Notes under the pieces: generated by a model
The model's input: the letters and a program-made list of their open reading frames with translations, nothing else
What the model was told of the DNA's origin: nothing
The model's database searches: none
Source: Polytrichum commune
Lineage: Eukaryota; Streptophyta; Polytrichopsida; Polytrichales; Polytrichaceae
Assembly: GCA_950295325.1 (NCBI GenBank)
Contig: OX485809.1
Coordinates: forward strand, 13,764,001 to 13,828,000
Length of the DNA stretch: 64,000 nucleotides
Reading direction: 5' to 3'
In this document: in pieces, positions 1 to 11,279 of the stretch
How positions within the stretch are numbered: the first letter of the stretch is position 1
How the letters are laid out: every line of letters starts with the position of its first letter
Made by a program: the position numbers and the translations under genes

Positions 1-78
1 CTAACTGCAAACTAACTGCATAATTACTGCAATCTAACTGCAATCTAACTGCAAACTAACTGCAAAATTACTGCAACA
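1..78. repeat. Short tandem repeat, about 11-bp unit
   Basis: About seven degenerate copies of a unit like CTAACTGCAAA run from the first base to about position 78. Interruptions are one- or two-base indels. The array probably continues left of the window. Confidence 0.85.
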
Positions 79-102
79 GTAGTGCAGACCCTTAACACGT
101 AC

Positions 103-1795
103 CTTTTTCTGTGGAGACTTCAAAATTTGTCTAGCTCGTTTTCGCTTTGTAGCACTGGAGCCAGCCAAACCATGAGTGCCTTCGTGTACAGACTCGGAGT
201 CCTCAGAGCAGTCTGCACCATGGAAAAAAAATGAGGGGTTAACTACAATGCTTGGGAATCCGAGGAACCATTCCTGAATCAAACTTTGGGCCAGGTATGC
301 GTTCACTTCAATTATTTATCCTACAGGTTTACAGTGGGAGTTACTCCGATCTGACATTAGGGAAAAAAAGCCCAAGAAGCGAGCAGGAGAAGAAAAAGAT
401 GGGGGGATGAAATCTGCAAAGCCATGAGTAACCGGTTGGACTTGCAAACACACTGATCTCAACATATTATGCATCAAATCGAACCCAAACACACCCCCAA
501 CCTCAAGAACCGAAATTTAACAGGTGTTGTTTCTTCTAGAAAAACAATTAGTCCAACCTATGATGTGGGAGAACCAGCAGTTAATTATGGATGAACCGAA
601 GGATGTCTACAGCTTTCCCAATGTGTTGTAGTTTGGCAACCCCATACTCCAAATCTAGATTATGATAGTACATCACCTAAATAACCACAGGAATTGGCTT
701 AGGTATAGTTCAAATAAGACAAGTGTTCGCTTCTGTTTGATGACAATTTTCTGAAGTATTGACACTTAATTCTCCAGATTATGAAGCAACATAAAACTTG
801 CATAATGATGAATGAGTGCCCTCAGATGTATTACACTAATAAGGCAAACCCCTAACCACTAATAAAATGGAAATAGAATATAGGCAAGGTTTAAACGCAG
901 CAAAAGCCAACCCAACGTTTTTTTCTTCCTAAAATGGATTCATAAAGTCAAGTGTTGCAATCTACATCTAAAACAGATTAGACACCAGCAACAGAGGGTC
1001 CACGAAACAATTACTCTTTCATTTTGATCACCCTAGAGAAGAACCCTGTGAGGTATGCATCAACTCCGTACAGACACAGAGCTTGGAAGTCGAGACTCTT
1101 TTGAGGGCAGCTCATCCGAAACAGGCTCACTTGTTTTGGATTCCATTACAGACACTACAAAAAGCTGGGGACACAAGCAGAGAGTTCGAAATTCATGTCT
1201 TTTAATCTGAAATATACCGAAAATGTTCTTTAAACCGAGCAATGAAGCAAGTGACCGCAAGTAAGCAAGGAAGCAAGTATGCAAGCAAGCAAGTATGGAA
1301 GCACGCAAGTAAGCATGCAAGCAGGTAAGAAACCAAGTGTGCACACGACTAGTATCAAGGGAACCCTTCAACAAAGACTAAACCCTAGACTTTGGATTAA
1401 ACCCTAGACTTTGGATTAAACCCTAGACCAGTATGCATACGAAGTAAGTAAGTAAACAAGTAAGCAAGCAAGTGAGCATTCAAGTAAGCAAGCTAGTAAG
1501 TAAGCAAGCAGGCAAGTAAGATGACAACCCCAACATAACCCTAAACCCCAACAAAATCCACGCCAAGGCAAGAGAGATGGAGTGAGAGACTTACCTGGGA
1601 CGTACTCGTCCTCGGTCTTGGACTCGTCCGCTTCCTCGGCGCGCGGCATTTCGGACTGGCCACCCCCCTGCGAGTTTTTTGCAACACAAGTCCTGTTGCT
1701 CCTGCGCGGGGGTTTGAGTGGGTTTGGAGCGGGTTCGCGGCGTACTTTGGGGTGCTGTGCGTCGCAGCAATCACGCCTGCCACCCAACAAAATGC
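103..1795 (-). CDS. Partial gene, unidentified, probably nuclear protein (minus-strand exon candidates)
   Basis: I do not recognise this protein. Three coding-like blocks lie on the minus strand. The first (about 1795-1595) is GC-rich, reads through PPRRSNR and an acidic stretch ADESKTEDEYVP, and ends at a good donor (CAG/GTAAGT). The second (1154-1072) follows an acceptor and is Ser/Glu-rich. The third (212-103) runs from a CAG acceptor to a GTACGT donor; it is acidic first and then strongly basic (TKRKRARQ, SPQKK), like a nuclear localisation signal. Blocks 1 and 2 join in phase; block 3 does not join block 2 directly, so an exon is missing or one boundary is wrong. The gene would continue past the left edge. 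The 1 kb between blocks 2 and 3 shows nothing else convincing. It may be a decayed gene. Confidence 0.3.
1240..1520. repeat. Degenerate AAGC/AAGT tetranucleotide repeat
   Basis: Two blocks (about 1240-1335 and 1440-1520) consist of reiterated AAGCAAGT/AAGTAAGC units. Antisense reading frames across them give repetitive Leu-Ala-Cys peptides, which are repeat artefacts. Confidence 0.85.
1374..1431. repeat. 19-bp tandem repeat containing AAACCCTAG
   Basis: The 19-bp unit AAACCCTAGACTTTGGATT occurs about two and a half times in perfect tandem. It sits between the two tetranucleotide blocks. It contains a telomere-box-like AAACCCTA word but is not a telomeric array. Confidence 0.85.
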
Positions 1796-2533
1796 TTTAA
1801 CCGATGTACACTAAACCCTACCGATCCACACAGTGGGATGCACACCGGACGTCTTCAGGCGAGCAAGTGCGCGGAGAGAACTCACAGGGTTGGAGACTGA
1901 CGTGAGTTCTGGGCGTTCTCGACGTGTGGGAGAGAGACCCAGTCTCAACCGTCCACGTGTGATGGCCCTACCCATCACACGTCAGCAGGGACCTCAAACC
2001 CATCAGACGTGGCTCTGAACAATTACTAAAATTCAACTTAATGGACCAAATCACTAAAAAATAACTCTCAGCAAGTCAGCAGTAAGTTTGTGTTATTTTG
2101 ACCGCACTGCGACTATGTACGTACGTAAAGGGCATGATGGCGTGAATTTGAATAGTTAACCTAGATACTATAACAGTTCGGCACCAGTTCTATGTGAGTC
2201 CGAGACAACAAAGGCTACGGATGCTGGAGGAAAAAAACACTTCGTGTATAGCGGCAAACCCGGTGCTGAGAGGATGCTAGGTCGGGGAGGCAAATGTACT
2301 CTTATGCAGGAAGCCTTCAAGAGTTTACATCAGTGAGCACTAGTAAGTAAGCAACAGTTGGCAGAAGAGAGCTGATGTGCGCTCATGTTACCATTTTACT
2401 CTACAACCGAAGGATGACCGACTCTGCCCAAAAAGTTACCGAACTCTACTGTTCAGTATCCTGCTTTGTTGCTGCAGTACTTGCTCAACCCCAAATACAA
2501 AATGAACTACCATAAAGAAAGTAAAGGACTTAC

Positions 2534-2754
2534 AGTGCTGTGGCTGCAGTCTGCACTGGCTTCAGAAACTCCTGTAATGCGGCTACACGTCTGTCGCGGG
2601 CGAGCTCGTAGTCTCCTTTGAGAGCGGCATCAGCTTGGACTACGCCAAAGGTATGACTACTCTCCCCCCTGTTTGCTCCTTCATTGTTACGTGTTTTTAA
2701 AGGGGACTGCACAGAATTCAAGCTGTGCTCCGGAACATCCCCTGAACCACCCAT
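2534..2754 (-). CDS. Candidate first exon, unidentified protein
   Basis: The minus strand reads from ATG at 2754 (MGGSGDVPEHS) for about 73 residues and ends at a strong donor, ACT/GTAAGT. It includes a charged helix-like segment, GDYELARDRRVAALQEFL. The piece lies upstream of the exon candidates at 1795-103 on the same strand and could be exon 1 of that gene; that link is inference. No domain is recognised. Confidence 0.3.
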
Positions 2755-2815
2755 GGAGTTGTTGAATGCTCGCTTCCCCTGACACTACCCTCGCTCTGAT
2801 TCCACGGCCCCTCTC

Positions 2816-2945
2816 AATCTGCAACACCCTCTCAAATTTTTTACCCTTTCAATCTTGTTACCCTCTCAAGTTTTTTACCGCGGCCCCCAACAGATTCTTA
2901 ACGCCTCCCCCAACAGATTTTTACCGCGGCCCCCAACAAATTATC
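2816..2945. repeat. Pyrimidine-rich short tandem repeat
   Basis: Words such as TTTTTTACCGCGGCCCCCAA and ACCCTCTCAA recur several times in tandem. The reading frame across it (2766-3050, plus) is Pro/Thr/Ser-rich low complexity and is not called as a gene. Confidence 0.6.
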
Positions 2946-3204
2946 ACCTCGGCGCTCAGCTTGTTATTGCTTCGGCAGTCACCCAATTCCCCGGCTCTCT
3001 CCTACCCGCTACCATCTGACGCTCCTGTGTCTACCACCCCACCTCCCTAAACAATACATACACAATACGGCCGGATTTGATCGCCGAATGGTCACGGGTT
3101 CAGAAACCTTGTTTATGTCGTTTCTATCTGAGGCGTACCTAGACTATGTTGTAGCATTAGGGATTAGGGTCCATTTCAACGGCACTAAAAACCCTAGCAT
3201 ATAC

Positions 3205-3430
3205 GCCAACGACTATGGAATGACTGTATTCGTGTCCACGTAAGAAAAAAATATGACTGTGGTATTACTATATTTTGGTCCACCTAAACACTAAAATGAC
3301 TTTGGAATGACTGCATTTCTGTACACGTGGGACACAAAACAAGTAAACAACAACTTCAGCTCAAGACAGGAAGGAGTATGTTACAACTTCATTCTTACTC
3401 TGGAACTTCATTATTACTCTGGAACCCTGG
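3205..3430 (+). repeat. CACTA-associated module, copy 1
   Basis: This stretch matches 5785-5950 in the same orientation. Both contain a TGGAATGACT word, a cACGTGGGACACAAAA block, GTAAACAA, GGAAGGAGT and TATTACTcTGGAACT in the same order. The two copies bracket the captured gene pieces. Confidence 0.65.
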
Positions 3431-4185
3431 TATGAAGCTGTGTGAGCAATCTTGTATTTGAGCTAAACCCTAGTACGAAATCTCAAGTTTAGGGCCACTG
3501 AAAGGTCATGGATCTCATATCTCAAAATACGAGTGACCAGAATATCATGTTAAGTCAGTGTTGATGCATGCACTTGAGGGTTTAGTATGTTTTCAACGCT
3601 AACCGAACATCTAATTTCCAGCCTTTTAAGTCTAGTTTCTATCAAACGTAGAAACAAAAGATTGTAAGGTGCAAGTGGATGCCTCATAGTTATTCAAAGA
3701 GTCCTAACCTGGGATATTGCTTTTTTAAAATTGAAGATACACGCAGTTACACAGTTCGATGCTTTGAAGAAGGTGGGAATCGCTACGTGGTATTTAAACA
3801 TTCATCATGTGCATCTACTTTTTTGCAAAATTGAAGAAACACAGTCATAACATTATTAAGCTTCAGAAATTGTTCACGGGGGATTGAAGAATGAAAGGCA
3901 CCGCGATGCAGGTCATGTTAGAGAATATTGTGAAATTCTAGGGTCTAATCGGAGAAGTTGTGAAGGCTTTTTAAGTCTTATCCTAAGCCCTTAAATAACG
4001 GGGTGAGGAACAATAGGAGCTTGTTACTTGACTTTGAAGAGACAAATTGAAACTCTTCTTTGCTTCTTGGACCAAGGGTCCTTTGTTCATTGTGCTGATA
4101 AAATGAAGGGAAAGGTAAAATATCTCAAGTATTGAAACTGTACTTGACAGATTCTTTGACATAGTGGTGGGGCGAAGACTATTTA
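3431..4185. other. Non-coding stretch inside the CACTA element
   Basis: I see no gene here. It may contain intron or 5' sequence co-captured with the WD40 piece that follows. Confidence 0.4.
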
Positions 4186-4776
4186 TGTGGCGTTGCAAGC
4201 CAGGTGAGAGCTCTATATCATCATATGTGTCTGCAATAACCTCCTCAGAACAGAGGAAATGGCATGATAGCAGCACTAAGTATGCACTGCCTTCTGCATG
4301 GGTGGCTGTTGGTTTCAATTCTGGGGAGTGTCGACTGCTGGACTACAGAAGTGGAAATCTGGTGGTAAACTGGCGTGCCCATGATGCCTCCATCACCAAG
4401 GTACTCCTTCATAATTCCAAAACCATAGGTGCTATGATAGCTCACGTCAAATCCAAGGAGCTTCGTCAGCATCTAAGATTGAGCGATAATGTACAGTATG
4501 TTCTATATAGAATCCTTTAAAGTATGTGGTGCAAAAAGATTGTTATATTTCAGTCATGGGGCTCACAGGGAGTTAAAGTGATTCTGCACCCTTGTCATTA
4601 ATCACTGAAGCACTAGATACACTTATATTCTTCATTTCAGTTGAGTTGCAGCAGACTGTTTTGGTTGCTTTGAAATGACTTCTCCAATTTGTGGGTATGC
4701 AGCTGGATGTGCTGGATGAAAATTATTTGGTGTCCAGCTCTATTGACAGGACACTCAGCCTTTGGGACCTACAAAG
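4186..4776 (+). pseudogene. Captured fragment of a GFS12-like BEACH/WD40 gene
   Basis: Two exons are recognisable. The first (about 4186-4400) encodes WVAVGFNSGECRLLD, then SGNLVVNWRAHDASITK, and ends at a GT donor. The second (4703-4776) follows an AG acceptor and encodes DENYLVSSSIDRTLSLWDLQ, ending at another GT donor. This is one WD40 blade and part of the next, matching from memory the C-terminal WD40 region of plant GFS12 (a BEACH-domain protein with kinase-like and WD40 parts). The intron between them is retained, so the fragment came from genomic DNA, not a retrocopied mRNA. No other part of the gene is present. It lies within the CACTA element, same strand as the transposase. Confidence 0.6.
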
Positions 4777-5457
4777 GTACCATCCTCTGCAATTGCCTTA
4801 TCTTGTCTACGGCCAGGGTTTCAGGGTTCGCAGGTTTAGGGTTCCTACTAAACCCATGTTTTCCAACTGCCCTTTTGACATTTTGAGGTCAATACAGGAA
4901 GTGGTGTGCACATCTACAAATTCACACTATGTCAGCTTGAATTATTTTAATGATCACAAAGGATTAATGAGTCAGAAGTTGGTGGTATTATATTTTGGAC
5001 AAGCATCTCAGAAGCTTCTTGCAGCCGAGATTGTTGGCACCATGTTGCATATGTGTGTTCTTGCAGATCCATGGTTTCAGTGTTGACGTTGCATGAGTTT
5101 GAGATATTGGCTTGAAAATCTCTATGTGGTTTTAGTATTGGTGAACACTTTGAGTGGGTGTGGACAAATCGGCTTGCAACTAATCTCCCCCAAGGACATG
5201 CCTTTAGGTTTTCACATGGCTGGGTAAAATATTGTTTTTGACTCGAACACTCTCACTATCATTGGGTGAACTATAGAGTGGTAAGGTGCACCAAAACAAA
5301 TGCCAGGCAGTTCACCCATCTGAGTCCTATTTCAGCCTTAGAGTTCTTAACTTTAGATTTTCATGGGATGGATAAGAGGTTAAAGCACCTTGCACATCAT
5401 GTATATCTATTACATGGGGTTGGGAAATGAGTTTGCTGAAATTTGGTGTCTGTGCAG
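4777..5457. other. Spacer between two captured gene pieces
   Basis: No independent gene is visible. The segment probably holds flanking intron of the WD40 piece, then intron of the ABCG piece, up to the acceptor at 5456-5457. Confidence 0.4.
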
Positions 5458-5725
5458 GTGACTTCTAGAAAAGATCAAGGACAGTACTGGTTTGACAAGA
5501 GTCGCCCTTACCAATTCGTCCCTATGAAGGCTTTTGCGGAAGCATATCCTAAGTTTCACGTGGGAGAGCGACTCAGTGAAGAGCTTGCCACTCCCTTTGA
5601 CAAATTGAAAAGCCACCCGGCTGCTCTTCTGAGTGAGCGCTATGCTCTGAGTAACTGGGAATTCACATTCTGCGAGACCAGTAGGGCCCTTATCTTGTCT
5701 TCAACCTATTCCCTTCAAAGTGCGT
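5458..5725 (+). pseudogene. Captured exon of a PDR-type ABCG transporter
   Basis: The exon follows a clear acceptor (TCTGTGCAG) and begins VTSRKDQGQYW, the stretch after the first nucleotide-binding domain of full-size ABCG/PDR transporters. FHVGERLSEELATPFDK and SHPAALLSERYALSNWEF follow, all conserved PDR landmarks. Then similarity is lost, and PFKVRKRPE in another frame suggests a 1-base shift before the stop at about 5725. The intact protein would exceed 1400 residues with two nucleotide-binding and two transmembrane domains; fewer than 90 residues remain. It is a dead fragment carried by the CACTA element, same strand as the WD40 piece and the transposase. Confidence 0.65.
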
Positions 5726-5784
5726 AAGAGACCGGAACATCCCTTCCAGTTGCTCACTAATGGTAACATGCATGTTTGAAATAG

Positions 5785-5950
5785 GCATGTTTGGAATGAC
5801 TATATTGTGTTCAGCCCTAAACCCTAAAATGACTTAGGAATTACTTTATAGTATGGACACGTGGGACACAAAAAGAGTAAACAAGAACTATATGTCAGGA
5901 GAGGAAGGAGTTTGTTGCAACTACATTATTACTGTGGAACTCAATTAGGA
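5785..5950 (+). repeat. CACTA-associated module, copy 2
   Basis: This is a direct repeat of the 3205-3430 module, placed between the captured ABCG exon and the transposase gene. The following 180 bases up to 6129 contain no separate feature and presumably hold the transposase promoter and leader. Confidence 0.6.
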
Positions 5951-6129
5951 TGTGAGAACACACACATTGCACTGTAAACACTCCACACACAGAGCACTGT
6001 AAACAGCTGCGGAATCCACTTACCCGTGAAATAAGTGAAACCTACAGTGCACTTAGGTAGGTATGAATTTGGATTATCAGGCATTTGGTCAATAGCATAT
6101 CACGTACACTATCCTAACACTCAGTGTTG

Positions 6130-9100
6130 ATGGCTGGCAATGGAAATTGTGTATGTGCTTCGGAACTTAGAATGGAGCAAAGGAGACTACCTGTTCGCGA
6201 TAAGAGGAGGCAACAGCTGCGAGATGATAGGCTATGGAAGAGGGAGCAGCAGAGGGCAATATTCTACAACCTGAAACGCATACGTTGTCCATGTTCCAAG
6301 TGCAAGGGCCGTGTGCAGTGCTCACTGGAGAAGGTGAAGGAGCACCTCATCCAATATGGCAGAGAACCCACTTTTAGACTATGGAGAGGCCCAGGTGACA
6401 GGGATTCGTCTGATGAGGAATGGGAGGAAGAGCTGAAGTCAACGCGCGTGACACATGAAGATGGGAGAATGGACGTTGGCATCGAAGTGCGTTCAATGGT
6501 GGAGGATGTATTCCAGGAAAATGACCAGCCACAACGTCCTCTGGAAGAAACAATGGAGGACATCGTAATGGACGCATTTACTGTGGTTGATGGCCTACAA
6601 GAGGGTGCATGTGACTCGGGTGATTCAGACGATGAGGAACCCATGGGAGACCTAGGCAATGAGGATGACAAAGAGGATGCACCACATGAATTGGAGGAGG
6701 CAATCCAGGAACTATACGATGGAGCTAAGTCATCGGTTTTAGCGGCCACGATTTTGATCATGACCTTGTGCACAATCCACGGAGTCAGCAACAAATTCGC
6801 CGATCAAGTATTCGCTCTTTTCCGCCTACACCTTCTTCCTGGGGATAACAGACTACCCAAGAATTACCATGCGGCAAAATCATTGATTCGACGGTTGGGG
6901 CTAAATTACAAGACTATTCACGCATGTGTGGGCGGTTGTGTGTTGTTTAGAGGACCTCTTGAAAATGTTGTCCGTTGTCCTAAGTGCAATGCTCCACGGT
7001 ATAAAGACGAGGGCCAACATAAAAGACCTTGGAAAGTCCTTAGACATTTCCCTTTGATTCCTAGACTAAAACGCATGTTTCGAACACCGGTCATATCGGA
7101 ACTCATGACATGGCATTCAAAAAACAGGAGCTCGGATGGGATGGTTAGACATCCATGTGATTCCAAGGCATGGAACCATGTGCATGACAATGTGGATGCC
7201 ACATTTGGACAGGACCCCCGAAATGTACACATGGGACTTGCAGCTGATGGTGTTAATCCTTTCAAGCTTCAACGCTCTACTTGGTCAACATGGCCAGTGA
7301 TGTTGCTTAACTATAACATTCCACCGTGGCTGACAACCAAGAAATTTTTTATCATGCTAGCCCTGCTTATTCCTGGAAAACAATCTGTTACTGGCCAATT
7401 TTTTGACGTGTATTTGGCCCCTCTAGTTGAAGAATTGCAACAGTTATGGAGAGGGGTGTTAGCTTATGACATCTCGAAAGAGGTTGGGTTTCGGACTTTC
7501 AATTTGAGGGCAATACTTTTGTGGACAATCCATGATTTTCCAGGGTATGGAACAGTAGCAGGCGTTGCACACCAAGGCTATGTTGCATGCCCAGTTTGTG
7601 GGCCAGATTTTAGGGGGGAACATTCCATTGAGCTTGGGAAACAGACTTACACGGACACAAGAAGATGGCTTCCACCTGATGACCCATGGAGATCTAGTAG
7701 AATGAAGGATCACTTTAACGGCCGCGCGGAAGAACGAGGACCTCCTAGAGTCGTCACAGCAGAAGAGCAAGAACTAAGGGGTTTGCAATACCAGGATTGG
7801 CTCAGAAAGGGGAACAGAGAAGGCAGTGACGGAGATCCATCAAAAATACATGGAGTGAAGAGGAGAAGCATTCTGAACGATTTGCCATACTGGAAGGTAT
7901 TGTCTGACGCATTTTTTTTTGAATTATCTGCACCCTAAACCAGCAAGTACTGCAATGCAAGCCCAGAGACGCACTTGAATCCATATTGTCGCAGAATGTT
8001 CCCGGTTCAGAGTCCACTGCATCCATTGATGTTTACGCTGTACTTTACAATGATGTAATGTTAGGATCTTGAAAATGACTGTGGAGTGACTGTATTTATG
8101 TCCACCTGGACCCTTAAACGACTAAGAAATGACTACCTTTTTGTGCACGTTGTCAACAGAATGACAAAACTTCAACTACAACTGAAGAGTGTATGTTTTG
8201 ACTGCAATTTCAATCTCTTAAACTTAAATGTTTGTGGTGTTTATCTAAACCAGGACCTCCTTATTCGATACACACTGGATGTTATGCATTGCGAACAAAA
8301 TCTGTCGAAGAACATACTGAAGACTGTTACGGGGCATAAGGACACTGTGAAAGTTAGACGCGATCTGCAACGTAGGGGAATCAGGAGACACCTTTGGCTA
8401 ACCAACAACCCAAAAAAAGCTGGAAAAATGTTAAAACCTGCAGCCCCTTATGTACTGACTAGCGAGGAGTTTGACATATTTGCCAACACTATTGAGTCTC
8501 TGAAAGCACCTGCAGGCCACATATCCAACATGGCTCAATACATACGGAAGAAGAACTTTGGGGGATTGAAGTCGCATGATTACCATGTACTCATGCATCA
8601 AATCTTACCGTTAGGCTTAAGGGGTTTGTTGTCACCAGGACCTAGAATGGCAGTGATGAGGATCTCGAAGGTATTTCGGAGAATTTGTAGCAAAGTGTGG
8701 AATCCAATTGAGTTTCAGGGGCTTCGACTTGACGTTGCTCGGAGCATGGCACTCTTAGAGATGCACTTCCCTCCGTCGTTTTTTGATATTATGACTCACT
8801 TGGTGTATCACCTTGTGGAGGAACTGGATTTGTGTGGACCTGTTTCTACAAGATGGATGTACCCTGTTGAGAGGTACATGAAAACATTGAAACACTATGT
8901 GCGGAACATGGCAAGACCAGAGGCCTCCATGGCAGAGGGATATGTGAAGGATGAATGCCTTGGGTTCATCACCGAATACCTGCAGAGGTTTGAGGTTGTC
9001 GACCGACGAGTGTGGGACGCAGATGAAGAATACGGAGATGCAGAGGAGGTTCTGGAGGGGGCAGGCTCAAGTTATGTCATGACTTCTCCATTGAGAGAAC

Positions 9101-10050
9101 TTGCTCATCAATATGTCTTAACAAACATATCACTCTTGGAACCCTGGCATCGGTGAGCAGACTGTTCAATAGTCGCTGTGTAGTTATTTTTCAGTGAATC
9201 ATGACTGTAGCAGGACTTCATCATCGTCCTCGTTCATTAGTGGAGGTTCAATGACTGTAATATGACAAGTATATGACACCTGTGAGTCACATACTAATGT
9301 ATCCATGCTGTGTTCAGGCAATGGAGGGATGCACATGATGCAAATGGCAACATCGAACCATTTGATGTTTGGGTTAAAAAAGCAGTGCACACCCATCCAC
9401 ACGATCCCAACAACGGGGACGACATGGACAGGATTTTGTTGTGTAGCAGGCCATCCCAAAAAGCAACACGGTACACGAGGATGCGTGCATTTGGGAACCA
9501 CTTTCGAGTGGAAGATTCACAATCCGCATTGTTGCAAACATACGACAGTGGAATTGCTTCTATATTTGAAGTACCCACTGTTGACTCTCAATCTGAAGTA
9601 TCCCTAAACTATGTGGGAGTGCTCCAAGATATATTGAAGTTGGATTATGGTCCATTGCGAACTCCAGTAATTCTTTTTCGGTGCGAGTGGTTAAAAAGAG
9701 AAGATAATCGTGGGAATCCAACTTATGTACGGGACGATGCCGGATTTATGGTGGTGAATTCTCGGCACAAAGTACCCAAGATGTTGGACCCGTTCATTTT
9801 CCCAAGTCAAGCTACACAAGTTTTTTTCTCCAATGATTTCAGAAAACCCGGGTGGAAGGTAGTATTGCGAAAGGAAGCACGGTCAAGGAGGGAAGAACAA
9901 GACACATCGGATGTTTTCATAACAACTAGCTTAGAATATCAAGGCATGAGTGCTCCAGAGCATGTCCCCCCACCTCCAAGAATTGTCTCTCTAGTAGGGG
10001 CCATTGAATTATCAGACAAAGATAATTTGTTGGCAGTCGCCAAGTTTTAA
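6130..10050 (+). CDS. CACTA transposase, TNP2 type, three exons, uninterrupted
   Basis: This encodes the DDE transposase of a CACTA element. Exons are 6130-7896, 8254-9152 and 9318-10050; all junctions are GT-AG and the phases agree, giving 1132 residues. The N-terminus is basic, with a CPCSKC zinc-finger-like motif near residue 53 (Transpos_assoc-like), then an acidic linker. The Transposase_21 (tnp2) core follows, including GLAADGVNPF, HDFPGYGTVAGVAHQGY and CPVCGPD; LPYWK joins DLLIRYTLDVMHCEQN exactly at intron 1. A DUF4218 region (about residues 695-835) and a DUF4216 region (about 980-1070) follow. I chose the ATG at 6130 because no in-frame ATG lies just upstream; a longer N-terminus is possible. 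There is no stop or frameshift, in contrast to every other transposase here. A second protein (TNPA-like), needed by En/Spm, was not found. Confidence 0.9.
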
Positions 10051-11110
10051 GTTGACATTATATTTTGTATGAGAAAATATAGTTTCTGTATTCTAATTCT
10101 CAACAATGACTTAGAATTTACAGTAGGCAAGTATGACTACACTATGAGTCCAATGTGTCCAAACTATGACGTCATTGCGACAACACTATTGCTAATGCTA
10201 ACCTTGATTACGTGACATGGCATATAAGAATGTACAAGCACTCAATAATGACTAAATTTTCACTTCGGTTGGGATAGCAAATTGTTGTGTAGATGCAATG
10301 TTTACGCTCATTGTTGACGTGGCAAGGTTATTGATGATGTACACAATAGTCATGTATGTATGAACGATTAAAACATACAGGATCTCAAATGCTACAAATG
10401 ATATTCACAGTCTCCATAAGTCCTCCCTAAACTTTAATTAATACGATCCAGAATCCTATTTCAAGACTAGCCCAATTAATTAGACACGTTAAATATTATT
10501 TAATTATAGCACATTCATATTTTTACTAGTAGTATGCTCAAAAAGTTTCGTGCCATTTGGAGGTCGTTGGCATAGAAGGAATGGATTAAACCACAGTTAA
10601 AATAAAAGTATTTTGCAATCTGGTAGCATGTTTAATAATGACTTGTCAAAGTATGTAAAAATTCCATGCCACATGTACAAGAATAACATGAAAACGAGAC
10701 GGAAACAACTAGTATTGGGTATAGAGTGCAGGGGTGTATGCCACCTCAACTTACGAAACATCTATAAGTCATTGACGTTACCAAAGTAGTCATTAATATG
10801 ACACGTCATTATTACTGTCATTGTTGCTCCTATGAAATTTCCCTATTTTCCACATCATTCTATAGCCCTAAATGCCACGTCAGAAAAGAATGTTAATACA
10901 AAGTTATAGTGCATCCTCGTCGGTGAATGACTACAAAAGAATGACTTATGAATAACTAGGTCATGATCCCATATCCACGTCATACACGAGTGGATGGAGT
11001 GGATGATATATGGTGGACAGAAAATGACTATGTGTGAGGTCTTCAACAGAGTTCGTCGTTGAGTCAGTTGAATGACTTCAAAATGACAACCATGCTACAC
11101 ACGTCACCAC
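10051..11110. repeat. 3' subterminal region of the CACTA element
   Basis: This non-coding region has many TGACT, TGACG and AATGACTNNNAATGAC words in both orientations, with CACGTCA-like words between. That matches the subterminal repeats bound by TNPA-like proteins in En/Spm. The density falls off after about 11110, where I place the approximate end. Confidence 0.5.
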
Positions 11111-11279
11111 AGGTGAACCAGATATGCGCCGTAGTCGTTTAACAAGTGGTTTAGGACAAGTAGTCATTGATACCATGGTCGGAATGGACAAGGATTCTTC
11201 TAGTGAGACATCACCATAGAATCTCTCCATCGTCAACTCAATGAAGTTTTTCAATTCCCACGCCCTATATCTATCATTT

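Larger units (their letters stand above)
3180..11110 (+). mobile_element. CACTA (En/Spm) DNA transposon with captured gene pieces; ends approximate
   Basis: The element is defined by the TNP2 transposase at 6130-10050 and by flanking DNA dense in TGACT/AGTCA words. Such short reiterated subterminal motifs are typical of CACTA elements. A module with the words GGAATGACT, GTCCACGTG, GACACAAAA and GTAAACAA occurs at 3205-3430 and 5785-5950, and a weaker version lies inside transposase intron 1 at 8072-8220. I could not find a convincing CACTA...TAGTG terminal pair with a 3-bp target duplication, so the limits are estimates. Confidence 0.6.

Noticed and set aside
1374-1431. Interstitial telomere repeat
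   Set aside because: The unit is 19 bp with only one AAACCCTAG word each; it is not TTTAGGG in tandem.
6264-6794. 176-codon Ser-rich minus frame
   Set aside because: It is the antisense shadow of the acidic N-terminal part of the TNP2 transposase.
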